Positions 38,479 to 48,374 of a DNA stretch of 64,000 nt are shown here, piece by piece. Made by a program: the position numbers and the translations under genes. A model generated the notes under the pieces. It had not been told where the DNA came from. It ran no database searches and saw only the letters and a list, made by a program, of their open reading frames with translations. This stretch comes from Rouxiella silvae. GTDB lineage: Bacteria; Pseudomonadota; Gammaproteobacteria; Enterobacterales; Enterobacteriaceae. The first letter of the stretch is position 1. Each line of letters opens with the position of its first letter. The stretch is from contig NZ_MRWD01000019.1 of the NCBI RefSeq assembly GCF_002093625.1, positions 17,156-81,155 on the forward strand, in the 5' to 3' direction.

Positions 38479-39579
38479 TTAGAGCATGATAATCATCATA
38501 TAAGCGCAGAACAGCGCCAGGTGAGCGGTACCGTTGAGCACGTTGGTACGCCCGGTCGAGAAGGAGATCTGGCACAGAATTAGCACCGACAGCATCACGA
38601 CGATATTTGCGGGTTCAAGGCTAAACATCAGCTGCTGTCCGGTCAGGGTGGCGATAATGGTCACCGCAGGTACGGTCAGCGAGATAGTGGCCAATACCGA
38701 ACCAAAAAACAGGTTCATCGCGCGCTGTACCTGATTTTTCAATACCGCTTTTAACGCACCCAAACCTTCAGGCGAAAGAATAAGCAGCGCCACCAGGAAG
38801 CCGGTGAACTGCGCCGGGGCATTCAGCTCGGTCAGCAGCATTTCCAATGGATTAGCATTAAATTTGGTGACGGCGATAACCAGCACCAGATGCACGACTA
38901 ACCACAGAGCATGGGTCAGGCTTTTATGTGAAGACGGTTTACCGTGTGGAGTATCTTCGTCTTCATCTTCGTGTTCATAAACAAACAGACTTTGGTGTGT
39001 TTTTGTTTGAATCAGCAGGAAAACGCCGTACATGGCCGCAGAAATTGCCGCGACAAACAGTGCTTGAAGAGTCGTAAAGTTGCCACCCGGCAGGGCCGCA
39101 GGCAGCACCAGCACAATAATGGCCAGCGGGAATATCGCCATTAAATACTGTTTTATGCCGCCAAGATTAACGTACTGCGTCGCGAACTTGCGGCCACCGA
39201 GCAGCAGCGCGAAACCAACCAGTCCGGAGGTCACAATCATAATGATTGAAAATAGCGTGTCGCGCATCAGGGCGGGGGCAGCATCGCCGGTTGCCATCAG
39301 TGCAGAGATGAGACTGACCTCCAGGATAACCACCGAGAGGCTTAAAATGAGGGAGCCGTAAGGTTCACCGAGGCGATGTGCCAATACGTCGGCGTGTCGT
39401 ACCACGCTGAAAGCGCTGGCAAGAATACCAACCAAGGCTATTGCATTAATGCCGACCACGTAACCAAAGTTGCTGCTGTTGCCCCAAAGCATAAGAACTA
39501 CCAGGGCGATAATAGGGAAAACCAGGGAATACTCTTTATGACGGGATTTTTGCTTGTGTTGGTCCTGTGCTGACACCAT
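38479..39579 (-). CDS. chaA: Sodium-potassium/proton (calcium/proton) antiporter ChaA
   Basis: A 366-aa inner-membrane cation/proton antiporter, aligned over its full length with E. coli ChaA (366 aa). About eleven membrane helices are seen. Family blocks include VVRHADVLAHRLGEPYGSLI, VVILEVSLISALMATGDAAP, the acidic loop EHEDEDEDTPHGKPS in the middle and LLILSPEGLGALKAVLKNQV. It contributes to Na+/K+ and Ca2+ tolerance at high pH. The start is ATG 39579 with AAGGA upstream. In E. coli chaA lies next to chaB and chaC; neither is here. The 39580-40132 spacer (553 bp) is AT-rich, presumably holding the chaA and esterase promoters, with nothing else recognised. Confidence 0.95.
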   Translation of the reverse strand: MVSAQDQHKQKSRHKEYSLVFPIIALVVLMLWGNSSNFGYVVGINAIALVGILASAFSVVRHADVLAHRLGEPYGSLILSLSVVILEVSLISALMATGDAAPALMRDTLFSIIMIVTSGLVGFALLLGGRKFATQYVNLGGIKQYLMAIFPLAIIVLVLPAALPGGNFTTLQALFVAAISAAMYGVFLLIQTKTHQSLFVYEHEDEDEDTPHGKPSSHKSLTHALWLVVHLVLVIAVTKFNANPLEMLLTELNAPAQFTGFLVALLILSPEGLGALKAVLKNQVQRAMNLFFGSVLATISLTVPAVTIIATLTGQQLMFSLEPANIVVMLSVLILCQISFSTGRTNVLNGTAHLALFCAYMMIIML

Positions 39580-40132
39580 GGTGGGAATTTTCCTTCTATA
39601 TGATGCTGGTCGTTAAGACATAAGGTGAAAATAGCCTTGACGAGAAACATTGCGCCGATCCGAAAGAGAGAACGATACCTCTTTAATAAATAACAGTAAT
39701 TTCGTGTTACACTATAGCCCATAAAACATTCAAATGATAGTAAAAATACAACTCATACGCTATTTTATGTGTGTCTGTCATTTATGTCAGTAAACTGCAT
39801 TAAAAAGTGGGTGTAACTGAGTTTATAATTTATTTGTTAAAATATTATTAGTATAAAAAACAGTGGTTTAATTTGTTTTTATGCGGGTTATTTGCTTTTG
39901 AAAAAATATGTAAATTAACTTGCTGGTTGTGGTCCTCATGAAATTTTTAAAACAAGGCCGCTCGCAATACCCCTAATTGCCACAAAAAGCAGTATCTTCA
40001 AGCGTAGCAGCTAGAATCAATTGACGCGGTGAAACATCAAGTAGTCTGGTCAACGGTCAAACATTCTCAAACAATAGGGGATGATGGCACCCAGTATCCC
40101 AAATAAATTGGTCGATTAGATAAGGACTCAGC

Positions 40133-41677
40133 ATGCCCAACCAGCAGTTTCTCTCCAACAATGTGCCTCCTTTAGTCAGTACTGACGCTGGGATCGTCGC
40201 GGGAGAATGGGAAGACGGTATTGCAACCTTCAAAGGCATACCCTTTGCCGCACCGCCGGTTGGCGAACTTCGCTGGCGGGCACCGCAGCCAGCGGAAAAA
40301 TGGCAGGGTGTAAAAGATGCTCGCCTCTTTGGGCAATCAAGCTGGCAAAGCCGAGAATACTGTACGGCAGTCGGCGGGGGCGATCCTGGCGTATTCAGTG
40401 AAGACTGCCTTTATCTCAACGTGTGGACGACATTACCGAGCAGTGAGCAGAAGAAGCCGGTCATGGTGTGGATCCACGGCGGTGGTTATACCATTGGCTC
40501 CGGCGGCCTTTCTCCTTATATTGGCGCTCCACTTGCGTCACGCGGTGTGGTATTGGTGACTCTCAACTACCGGCTAGGACACCTAGGATTCTTTGCCCAT
40601 CCTGCGCTGGACGCTGAATATCCGGCGGGCGAAGTGGTGAATAATTTCGCCTTGCTTGATCAGATTGCGGCCCTGAAATGGGTGCAGGACAACATTGCTG
40701 CCTTCGGTGGAGACCCTGATAACGTGACAATTTTTGGTGAATCTTCTGGCGCCCGCAGCGTGCTTTCGCTGTTTGCCTCACCTTTGGCGGAGGGTCTGTT
40801 CCAAAAGGGGATCGCGCAGAGTGCCTACACGTTACCTGATACGTCGCGGCGGCAGGCATTGGGCCGAGGTGAGTCCTTGGCTCAGCATTTTGGGCTGGCG
40901 CACGCCACGGCAGAGCAGCTACGTGAGTTGCCCGCGGACAGCTTTTGGTCGCTGGATAAAAATTTAAGCATTGCACCGGTACCGATTGCCGGTGACAGCG
41001 TACTGCCCACACCGATGATGGACATTTTCAGAACCGGAAAACAGCGCCCGTTACCGCTGATTATCGGCAGCAATAGCGATGAGGCCAGCGTGCTGAGCTA
41101 CTTTGATATTGACGTGGCCAGTGTGGTTAAGCGGGTGAGAAAACAGCATCCGCTGGGCCTGAGATTAATAAAATGGCTTTATTCCGGCGTCAAAGACGAC
41201 GGTGAATTGGGCCGTCAAATCAGCCGCGATATGGCGTTTACCACCATGGGTTATGTCGCGATGCTGGCCCAGCATAAGGCGGGGGCGCCGGGGTGGCGAT
41301 ACTATTTCGACTATGTTTCCGAGAATGCCCGCACGCTTTGCCCTAACGGCACTTGGCACGGTAGCGAAATTCCCTATGTAATGAACAATATGCACCTTAT
41401 TGAAAGCTCGCAGGTTATAGAGGGCGGATACACCCCGCAGGACAAAGCCTTTGCCGAGGTAGTGAGCGAGTATTGGCTCAATTTTGCCCGTCATGCTGTT
41501 GGGCAAAGCACTCACATCGAAGGCGATATTCACTGGCCGGTCTGGAAGCCGCGCGGTGATAAAACGCTGCGTTTTGGCCATCATGGACAGGTAGGCTTAA
41601 AAGTTGAACAGCGCTTTATGCGCCTCAGACTGCGACTGTTCCGACTGCTGATGACCAAATTAGTAAAATTGGATTAA
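40133..41677 (+). CDS. Type-B carboxylesterase
   Basis: A 514-aa alpha/beta hydrolase of the carboxylesterase/lipase type B family. The oxyanion-hole motif is in WIHGGGYTIGSGG (about residues 106-118). The nucleophile elbow is FGESSGARSV with Ser near 201, and the conserved EDCLYLNVW is present. The acidic residue and His of the triad should lie in GSNSDEASVLS and CPNGTWHGSEIPYV. There is no signal peptide, so it is cytoplasmic. The substrate is unknown. The start is ATG 40133 with AAGGA upstream. It is a stand-alone gene; a palindromic repeat lies downstream of it. Confidence 0.9.
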   Translation: MPNQQFLSNNVPPLVSTDAGIVAGEWEDGIATFKGIPFAAPPVGELRWRAPQPAEKWQGVKDARLFGQSSWQSREYCTAVGGGDPGVFSEDCLYLNVWTTLPSSEQKKPVMVWIHGGGYTIGSGGLSPYIGAPLASRGVVLVTLNYRLGHLGFFAHPALDAEYPAGEVVNNFALLDQIAALKWVQDNIAAFGGDPDNVTIFGESSGARSVLSLFASPLAEGLFQKGIAQSAYTLPDTSRRQALGRGESLAQHFGLAHATAEQLRELPADSFWSLDKNLSIAPVPIAGDSVLPTPMMDIFRTGKQRPLPLIIGSNSDEASVLSYFDIDVASVVKRVRKQHPLGLRLIKWLYSGVKDDGELGRQISRDMAFTTMGYVAMLAQHKAGAPGWRYYFDYVSENARTLCPNGTWHGSEIPYVMNNMHLIESSQVIEGGYTPQDKAFAEVVSEYWLNFARHAVGQSTHIEGDIHWPVWKPRGDKTLRFGHHGQVGLKVEQRFMRLRLRLFRLLMTKLVKLD

Positions 41678-41761
41678 CGACTTTTCGCCATACTTCACCG
41701 CCAGTCGCCGACGAGAGGCTGCGCGGGGATTTGTCTTTGGTGAAGTCATGTGTTGCTGTTC

Positions 41762-41908
41762 CCCCATCCCAACCTTCCCCCGCTGAAAAAACGCGGGGGA
41801 AGGGGCTTGACCTTATTTCCCGCCTATTCACGGCTTCAAGTCCCTCCGTTTTAAGTCCCCTCACCCACAGCGTGGGGGAGGGTTAGGGTGGGGGGGCAAA
41901 CGACGCCT
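41762..41908. repeat. Dispersed palindromic intergenic repeat, copy A
   Basis: A G/C-skewed composite element. The first hairpin is CCTTCCCCCGC/GCGGGGGAAGG (41773-41783 with 41793-41803, 11 bp perfect). A second is CCCTCACCCAC/GTGGGGGAGGG (41858-41868 with 41872-41882, one mismatch). The outer ends (CCCCATCCCAACC, GGTTAGGGTGGGG) are imperfect inverted repeats of each other. The first hairpin and its flanks recur at 63659-63704. This looks like a REP/MITE-type intergenic element. The rest of the 41678-42040 spacer shows nothing recognised. Confidence 0.75.
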
Positions 41909-42040
41909 GCCTGACATTCTGGTCACAGACCCTCACTCACTGGATCCATCGAATGATGCTGGCTGGCGCTAACACCGCCTAACCATCTGTGGTTTAACTG
42001 TATGGAGAAATTCTACACAGTAATCAGACAGGGCAACGGC

Positions 42041-42571
42041 ATGGATTGGGGCATAGAAGATAAAATTGTTGAATGGGTCCGCGACGGGTATGTCATCAGC
42101 ACCGATCGTTGCAGGTTAGATATTGATAAAGTTCATTATTTTCTTTCAGTCCAGTCTTCTTGGGCAAAAGGCCAGTCGCGGGAGACCCTGCTGCGATCCA
42201 TTGCTCACTCGATAGCGCTGGGCGTCTATTATCAGGGACAGCAGATTGGCTTCGCCCGCATCGTCACTGATTTTTCCCGCCTGGCCTACGTGATGGATAT
42301 CTTCATCGACACGCATTTTCGCGGGCAAGGCGTTGGCACCTGGCTGTCCGAAGTGGTGCGCAGTCATCCAGACTTATCCGGCGTTGCAAAATGGATGCTC
42401 ACCACTTATGACGCACAGCCCGTTTATCATCGCGCCGGTTGGAATCTGGTCACTCACCCGCAGAACATCATGGAAATCACTCCCAGCAATCCCGCCGGAC
42501 CTGCCTCGTCGAGATGCGCTGAAACCTGTATCACCGTCAAGCCATACATCGCAAAAGGAAACACACCATGA
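42041..42571 (+). CDS. GNAT family N-acetyltransferase
   Basis: A 176-aa acetyltransferase of the GNAT fold. The acetyl-CoA-binding motif A is in FIDTHFRGQGVGTWL (R-x-x-G-x-G), followed by LTTYDAQPVYHRAGW, the usual terminal block. The start is placed at ATG 42041, with AGGG seven bases upstream; the frame is open back to ATG 42002. The acceptor substrate is unknown. Its stop overlaps the hyuA start by 4 bp (ATGA), so it is translationally coupled to the hydantoinase pair and may acetylate a substrate or product of that pathway. Confidence 0.82.
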   Translation: MDWGIEDKIVEWVRDGYVISTDRCRLDIDKVHYFLSVQSSWAKGQSRETLLRSIAHSIALGVYYQGQQIGFARIVTDFSRLAYVMDIFIDTHFRGQGVGTWLSEVVRSHPDLSGVAKWMLTTYDAQPVYHRAGWNLVTHPQNIMEITPSNPAGPASSRCAETCITVKPYIAKGNTP

Positions 42572-44655
42572 CTTACCGAATTGGCGTAGATATCGGCGGG
42601 TCGTTTACCGATTTTGCCGTGCTCGATGAGCGAGATAACAGTGTTCACACGCTAAAAGTATTATCACGCCCCGACAGTCCCGGCAGTGAAATTAACACGG
42701 GTCTACGTCAGCTACGTGATGAGTTTGGCATCGAGCCTGCCGAGGTGCACTACTTCACCCACGGCACAACGGTGGGGGTGAATGCCGTCATTCAGCGAAA
42801 AGGCGTAAAGCTCGCCTTGTTCACTACCGAGGCGTTTGAGGATGTGCTCGAGCTGGCACGGTTGAAGATACCGCATATTCACGACCTGTTCTCTCGTCGC
42901 CCCGAGCCGCTTATCAGCCGTGACCGAGTGTTTCCAATCAAAGAGCGCACCGACAGTCAGGGGCGTATTTTGCAGCAGGTCGACCCTGCGTCGGTCATTG
43001 CCGCCGTGCAACAGGCCAAAGCGCTGGGCTGCGAAGGCGTCGTAGTGTCATTTTTACATGCCTACCGCAATGGCGACAACGAAGCGCGAGTGCGTGAGAT
43101 GGTAACCGAACTGGCCCCAGAGTTGCTCACTTCCTGCTCCGGTGAAATCTGGCCCATTATTCGCGAATATGAACGCACCATCACCGCCACTATCAACGCC
43201 TACGTGCAGCCAAAAGTTATCAACTATCTTGGCGCTTTTGAACGCGCACTGAGCGAAATGGGCGTGCCGGTACCGCCGAGGATAACCAAGTCCAACGGCG
43301 GCGTGATGAGCGTTGAACAAGCTAAAGCCGAATGCGTGCAGATGATCCTCTCCGGCACGGCATCTGGCGTTATTGGCGCCGGGTATATTGCCGATCAGTG
43401 TGGCTACAACAAGCTGCTAAGCCTGGATATCGGCGGCACCAGCGCCGACGTCGCGGTCATCATTGACGGCAGACCGGAGTACGGCAGTGGCGAAACCATC
43501 GGTGAATTTCAAATATTTATCCCCTCTGTTTCCGTGACCTCAGTCGGACAAGGGGGAGGATCGTTAGCGTGGATAGACCGCCTCGGCGTGCTGCAAGTCG
43601 GTCCCGACAGCGCAGGTTCGCTGCCAGGCCCGGTGTGTTATGGACGCGGCGGCAAGCAGGCCACAGTTACCGACGCCTTTGCCGCCTGCGGTTTGCTCGG
43701 CCACGGGGCGTTAGGCTACAGCGCCGTTAGCGTAGACAGTGAGGCTGCTCGCCGCGCGATAGCATTGCTGGCAAAACCGCTGGGAATAACGATTGAAGAA
43801 GCGGCAGAAACCATTATTCAGTTAGCGGTTTCAAGTATGTATAGCGATACCAGTGGTCTGGTTTCGCGCTTCGGGATCGATCCTCGCGAGTTCTATTTTT
43901 TGGCCTTTGGGGGAGCGGGACCGATGATGGGATGCTATTTGGCACGCGAACTTAATATGAAAGGCGTGGTGATACCGCCGACGCCGGGCGTGCTCTCGGC
44001 GCTTGGCGGTCTAATCGCCGACCTGAAAAACGATTTTATCCGCACCCTGTATCGAGACCTGAACGCCAGCGCGCTGAGTGAAACGCTCACCGCCGCGGCT
44101 CAGCTCAGGAAGGAAGCCGAGGGGTGGCTGCGGCGCGAGCACGGAGCAGACTTACCCTACAGCCTGCTGTTTTCAGCGGATATGCGCTATCGCGGCCAGT
44201 CGTTTGAAATTGAAGTGCCGCTGCAAAACGACTGGCTGGAACTGAGTGAACCCTCCGCAGAGCGGCTGGCTTGGATAAGTGCGGCCTTTAACCAGCAGCA
44301 TCTGAAAATTTTCGGCCACAGCGACGCCGCTGCTGCAATACAAATCATCAATCTACGGCTGGTGATCAGTTCCCCCACCGCACGTCCTGCCCTTAAAAAA
44401 CTGGCTTACAGCAACGAGGCCATCGTCCCGCAGTCCACGGTCAGTGCCTGGGTGGATGGCGCACAGCGTGAAGTGCGGGTGGTGCGACGCGAACAGCTGC
44501 TTGCCGGTCAATGTTTTGCAGGCCCGGCCATTGTGGCGCAGGACGACTGCACCACCTGTGTACCAACCGGTATGCAGGTTGACGTCGACACCTTTGGTAA
44601 CTTGATCATTACCCCGATAACCCAACGCGTTGAGGAGTTGCAGCATGGCTATTGA
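42568..44655 (+). CDS. hyuA: Hydantoinase/oxoprolinase family protein, HyuA-type subunit
   Basis: A 695-aa subunit of an ATP-dependent N-methylhydantoinase/5-oxoprolinase. The N-terminal actin-like ATPase motif is RIGVDIGGSFTDFAVLD (residues 4-20), with a second phosphate motif LLSLDIGGTSADVAVI (about 287-302) and the block VSVTSVGQGGGS. The family hydrolyses a cyclic amide bond in hydantoins or 5-oxoproline, coupled to ATP. Which ring is used here cannot be told. The start is ATG 42568 with AAGGA eight bases upstream. The stop lies inside the start of hyuB (11-bp overlap), as is usual for the pair. Confidence 0.92.
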   Translation: MTYRIGVDIGGSFTDFAVLDERDNSVHTLKVLSRPDSPGSEINTGLRQLRDEFGIEPAEVHYFTHGTTVGVNAVIQRKGVKLALFTTEAFEDVLELARLKIPHIHDLFSRRPEPLISRDRVFPIKERTDSQGRILQQVDPASVIAAVQQAKALGCEGVVVSFLHAYRNGDNEARVREMVTELAPELLTSCSGEIWPIIREYERTITATINAYVQPKVINYLGAFERALSEMGVPVPPRITKSNGGVMSVEQAKAECVQMILSGTASGVIGAGYIADQCGYNKLLSLDIGGTSADVAVIIDGRPEYGSGETIGEFQIFIPSVSVTSVGQGGGSLAWIDRLGVLQVGPDSAGSLPGPVCYGRGGKQATVTDAFAACGLLGHGALGYSAVSVDSEAARRAIALLAKPLGITIEEAAETIIQLAVSSMYSDTSGLVSRFGIDPREFYFLAFGGAGPMMGCYLARELNMKGVVIPPTPGVLSALGGLIADLKNDFIRTLYRDLNASALSETLTAAAQLRKEAEGWLRREHGADLPYSLLFSADMRYRGQSFEIEVPLQNDWLELSEPSAERLAWISAAFNQQHLKIFGHSDAAAAIQIINLRLVISSPTARPALKKLAYSNEAIVPQSTVSAWVDGAQREVRVVRREQLLAGQCFAGPAIVAQDDCTTCVPTGMQVDVDTFGNLIITPITQRVEELQHGY

Positions 44656-46642
44656 TGGACGCAATTTACAAATTCTGGCCAATTACTGTGCGGCGGCGGC
44701 CGACGCGATGGCCTTTACGCTGATGCGCACCGCCCACTCAACGTTTGTGAAAGAAACCGAAGATTTCTCCTGTCAGATAGTGACGCGAGAAGGGTTGGCC
44801 TTCGCTTCGCCGCGCAGTTTTGGTGCACCCTGGTACAGCGGCATCGATTATGCGCCCGTTTTAGCGCTGATCGAAGACTATCAGGAAGGGGATATTTGTA
44901 TCACCAATGATTCCTATGCCGGTAATGTGGCGACCCATTCACCCGATATTCATATCTGGAAACCGGTTTTTTTTCAGGGCCAGATTGCCTGCTTTGTGGT
45001 GGGACATATCCACAATACCGACGTTGGCGGCGCGGTACCGGCTTCTCTGTCGCGTTCGTTAACTGAAATCGTGCAAGAGGGATTACGCATCCCACCGCTA
45101 AAAATTATTTCAGGAGGCAGACTCAATGAAGATGTGGCACGGATTATGCGTCTTAATGTTCGTGCACCGGATCAGAACTGGGGCGACTTCAATGCACAAA
45201 TCGCCTCGGTCAATATCGGTGAACGCAAGGTTCTAGAGATTATTGCGCGCTTCGGCATTGACGATTTTCTGCACGGCGTAGAAGGTATTTTGGACTACGC
45301 CTGTCAGCAGGCGCGCAACATTATTGCCACCATTCCAGACGGAGAGTATTTCTATGCCGACTATGCTGACGAAGATACTGACGGCGGTTATCCCTGCCGT
45401 ATTGCAGTTACGCTGCGCGTTACAGGTGACACCCTTGAGCTGGACTACACTGGCAGCGATCCGCAGCTCACGTCCTCATTAAATATGCCGACCGGTGGAC
45501 GTGAAAGGCATCCGCTGGCCCTGGTCGGGGTGACCTACGTGCTGTCTACGCTCGACAGCCGGCTGCTGCTTAATGCCGGAACGCTGCGGCCAACGCGAGC
45601 AATTTTGCCCAGCGGCACAGTCATGAACTGCGAAGCGCCCGCCGCCGTGGGCATGCGCTCGTTAACCTGTGCTGTGTCGCAGATTGCCACGCTCGGCGCG
45701 TTTTCGCTGGCGGTGCCCGAAAGGCTGCCCGCCAACTCACCCGGCGGCAACTCGATTGTTAACATTAAAACTGTCGATGCTCAGAGTCGCACTGTGGTGG
45801 CATCAATGGGGCCGGTTGGTGGCGGGGCGGGCGGTACGCCGCGTCACGACGGGCCTGACGGTTCGGGCGGACTTTCGGCATTTCTTAAAAATACCCCAGT
45901 AGAAATCAATGAAGCAGAAGTGCCTATTTTGGTCCGCCGCTATGGGCTGTTCCCTGACAGCGGCGGCGCGGGGCGCTATCGTGGCGGCATGGCAACGGTG
46001 ATGGAATTTGAAGTCTCCGCGCCCAATACCGTGGTGACCGCACGCAACCGTAACCGTTCGGTGTTTGCCTCGGCCGGTGCAGTCGGTGGCAGTGCCGGAA
46101 AAAACTCCAGCTTCCAGACGAATCCCGACACTGAGCATAAAATCGAGCACGGGAATATCGACGTCATCAAGTGTAATCCGGGCGATGTCGTGCGTTTAAT
46201 TGGCCCCGGTGCGGGCGGTTACGGTCCGGCACGAGAACGCTCACCGCAGAGTGTTCTGCGTGATGTGCAGTGCGGTTTTGTCAGTCTGGAAGGGGCGCGC
46301 CGTGACTATGGCGTGGTTATACACGACGGCGCAATTGACGCTTTTGAAACGGAAATCACCCGCAGCAGCATGCCCAATCAGGGCAGTGGACACTTTGATT
46401 ATGGCCACGCCCGCCGCGCGTTTGAAACAGTATGGACCCGCGCCCGCTATGCGTTGCTCACCGAATTTTTGGCATCAATGCCAGTCGTCTGGCGACATTT
46501 CCTTAAGCATCAGGTGTTTGCCGCCGTCGCCGCCGTGCCCGCGCCAGAGAGTGAAGAGGCGATGAGCGAACAGATGACTGACATCTTGCATGGATTATTG
46601 CATAAGTTCCCGGCCATACGCACGCCACAGCCCGCAGGTTAA
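44645..46642 (+). CDS. hyuB: Hydantoinase B/oxoprolinase family protein, HyuB-type subunit
   Basis: A 665-aa partner of HyuA. The N-terminus has the family block TAHSTFVKETEDFSC, then ITNDSYAGNVATHSPDIHI and VGHIHNTDVGG, and the conserved RLNVRAPDQNWGDFNAQIA. The Gly-rich C-terminal half includes SDSGGAGRYRGG-type sequence (here FPDSGGAGRYRGG). The start is ATG 44645, since GAGGAG lies seven bases upstream; the frame is open back to 44630 only within hyuA. It acts in the cytoplasm with HyuA on a cyclic imide/amide. The MocR regulator gene follows 56 bp later on the same strand. Confidence 0.92.
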   Translation: MAIDGRNLQILANYCAAAADAMAFTLMRTAHSTFVKETEDFSCQIVTREGLAFASPRSFGAPWYSGIDYAPVLALIEDYQEGDICITNDSYAGNVATHSPDIHIWKPVFFQGQIACFVVGHIHNTDVGGAVPASLSRSLTEIVQEGLRIPPLKIISGGRLNEDVARIMRLNVRAPDQNWGDFNAQIASVNIGERKVLEIIARFGIDDFLHGVEGILDYACQQARNIIATIPDGEYFYADYADEDTDGGYPCRIAVTLRVTGDTLELDYTGSDPQLTSSLNMPTGGRERHPLALVGVTYVLSTLDSRLLLNAGTLRPTRAILPSGTVMNCEAPAAVGMRSLTCAVSQIATLGAFSLAVPERLPANSPGGNSIVNIKTVDAQSRTVVASMGPVGGGAGGTPRHDGPDGSGGLSAFLKNTPVEINEAEVPILVRRYGLFPDSGGAGRYRGGMATVMEFEVSAPNTVVTARNRNRSVFASAGAVGGSAGKNSSFQTNPDTEHKIEHGNIDVIKCNPGDVVRLIGPGAGGYGPARERSPQSVLRDVQCGFVSLEGARRDYGVVIHDGAIDAFETEITRSSMPNQGSGHFDYGHARRAFETVWTRARYALLTEFLASMPVVWRHFLKHQVFAAVAAVPAPESEEAMSEQMTDILHGLLHKFPAIRTPQPAG

Positions 46643-46698
46643 CGCTTGTAAAATCATCTCATTATCATTGATAAAACAGACTGTGAGGAAAGACTCGA

Positions 46699-48246
46699 AT
46701 GCTCAACTTATCGGTTCCCAGCACGCTTGACCGCAGGTCGCACGGGTCTTTGCAATCAAAGCTGCGCGAAAAAATCTCTGAGGCGATTGCAAAAGGGGAT
46801 TTTGAACAGGGGCAAACGCTGCCTTCAACCCGCGCAATGGCCGAACAGTTAAAGATATCGCGTAATACTGTCACGCTGGTGTATGAGGAGCTTGCGGCCG
46901 AAGGCGTGCTAATTTCCGAACAGCGGCGCGGCTTTTATGTCGCGCAGGACGCCGTTTCGCGGCTGCCGCAGAGTCGGCCTTCTGTTCCAACGGCGGCATC
47001 GGTGGACTGGGACAGCAAGTTGATGATCAATCCGGCTGCGTTGGAGCACATTACGCATCCTCAAGACTGGCGCAGTAAAAAATACACCTTTATGTATGGG
47101 CAGCACGATCGCTGGATTTTCCCCATTTCCAGCTGGCGCAAGTGCAGCCGTGATTCGCTGTCATTGCATGACATGTATGACTGGACCGTGGATTATGTTG
47201 ATGAAGACGATCCGGTGCTGCTCGACGCCTTTCGCCGTCGGGTGTTGCCGCGTCGCGGGTTCAGCGCCTCGACTCAGGAGGTGCTGGTGACCGTGGGCGC
47301 TCAGCATGCGTTGTTTTTGGCCATTCAATGTTTGATTCGCCCCGGTATGGTCGTGGGGATTGAAGACCCTTCTTATCCAGACGTACGTAACCTGATGATT
47401 TTTCACGGCGCAGTGCTGAGACCTTTACCGGTAGATGAAAATGGATTGATCATCAGCGAGGCGTTAATAGGTTGCGATGTGCTGTACGTGACCCCGAGTC
47501 ATCAGTCCCCAACCACCGTGACGTTGTCACATGTTCGGCGCAGCCAACTGCTGAAAATGGCAGCAGAGCACGATTTCATCATTATTGAAGATGATTACGA
47601 CACCGAATCACGCTTTGGCCGCGTGCCTTCAAGCGCGCTGAAATCAATCGATAGCGAAGGCCGCGTGGTGTACGTCACCAGCCTGTCGAAACTGCTGTCA
47701 CCTGGACTGCGGGTCGGTTTTCTGGTCGGGCCGATGCCGTTCATCCGCCAAGCTCGCGCACTGCGGAGGATGAGCATTAGGCATCCGGCGGCCAACAATC
47801 AGCGTACCGTGGCGCTGTTTCTTAAAGGTGGCTATTACGAGTCGCTTTTAAAGCGCTTTCATGAGGAGTACGAAGGGCGGTGGCACACTCTGCAACAGGC
47901 GCTCACGACGTTTATTCCCTTGGCCAAGGTCGCCAGTTCGGAGGGCGGCAGCTCGGTGTGGCTGCGTTTTCCCGAATGTATTAATACTCACGAACTTTCG
48001 CAGCGAGCCTATGCGCGCGACGTTTATATCCAGTCGGGTGAAAGCTATTTCCTCAACACTCGTGACGGACAATACCGACGCCCGACCCACTTTATGCGCA
48101 TCGGCTTTTCATCAATCCAGGTAGAACATATTGCCGAGGGCATTGCGATTGTCGGGGGCGTAGTGGACGAGATGCTGGCGGAATATTCCCAGCATTGTGG
48201 CGTGAGCCTGACCCAGAATCCATCGCCAAACCCGCTAAGTGCTTAA
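46699..48246 (+). CDS. MocR-type (GntR HTH plus aminotransferase) regulator
   Basis: A 515-aa PLP-dependent transcription factor. The N-terminal GntR winged HTH (about residues 15-75) shows LPSTRAMAEQLKISRNTVTL and YEELAAEGVL. A fold-type-I aminotransferase domain (about 115-490) follows, with IIIEDDYDTESRFG and the PLP lysine in VTSLSKLLSPGLRVGF. MocR proteins usually control genes for vitamin B6, amino acid or amine metabolism, with an amino compound plus PLP as effector. Placement between hyuAB and two aldehyde dehydrogenases suggests it controls this catabolic region. A small dyad, TTATCATTGATAA, at 46662-46674 precedes it. The start is ATG 46699 with AGGA upstream. Confidence 0.92.
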   Translation: MLNLSVPSTLDRRSHGSLQSKLREKISEAIAKGDFEQGQTLPSTRAMAEQLKISRNTVTLVYEELAAEGVLISEQRRGFYVAQDAVSRLPQSRPSVPTAASVDWDSKLMINPAALEHITHPQDWRSKKYTFMYGQHDRWIFPISSWRKCSRDSLSLHDMYDWTVDYVDEDDPVLLDAFRRRVLPRRGFSASTQEVLVTVGAQHALFLAIQCLIRPGMVVGIEDPSYPDVRNLMIFHGAVLRPLPVDENGLIISEALIGCDVLYVTPSHQSPTTVTLSHVRRSQLLKMAAEHDFIIIEDDYDTESRFGRVPSSALKSIDSEGRVVYVTSLSKLLSPGLRVGFLVGPMPFIRQARALRRMSIRHPAANNQRTVALFLKGGYYESLLKRFHEEYEGRWHTLQQALTTFIPLAKVASSEGGSSVWLRFPECINTHELSQRAYARDVYIQSGESYFLNTRDGQYRRPTHFMRIGFSSIQVEHIAEGIAIVGGVVDEMLAEYSQHCGVSLTQNPSPNPLSA

Positions 48247-48374
48247 TTTCATATCTTGTGCAGATACCGCAGATTCTGCCGTCGCCAATGGCCCATTCCC
48301 CACAAAAAATTCGCCGCAGGCTGTAGAGTAAATCTCACGCCTTTTACCGACAGCCCGCGCCGATTGGAGAACAC

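Noticed and set aside
41960..41982. Possible sigma-54 promoter before the GNAT-hyuAB unit (TGGCGCTAACACCGCC)
   Set aside because: Keeps GG-N10-GC but misses most other consensus positions; too weak to call beside the much better site at 50192.
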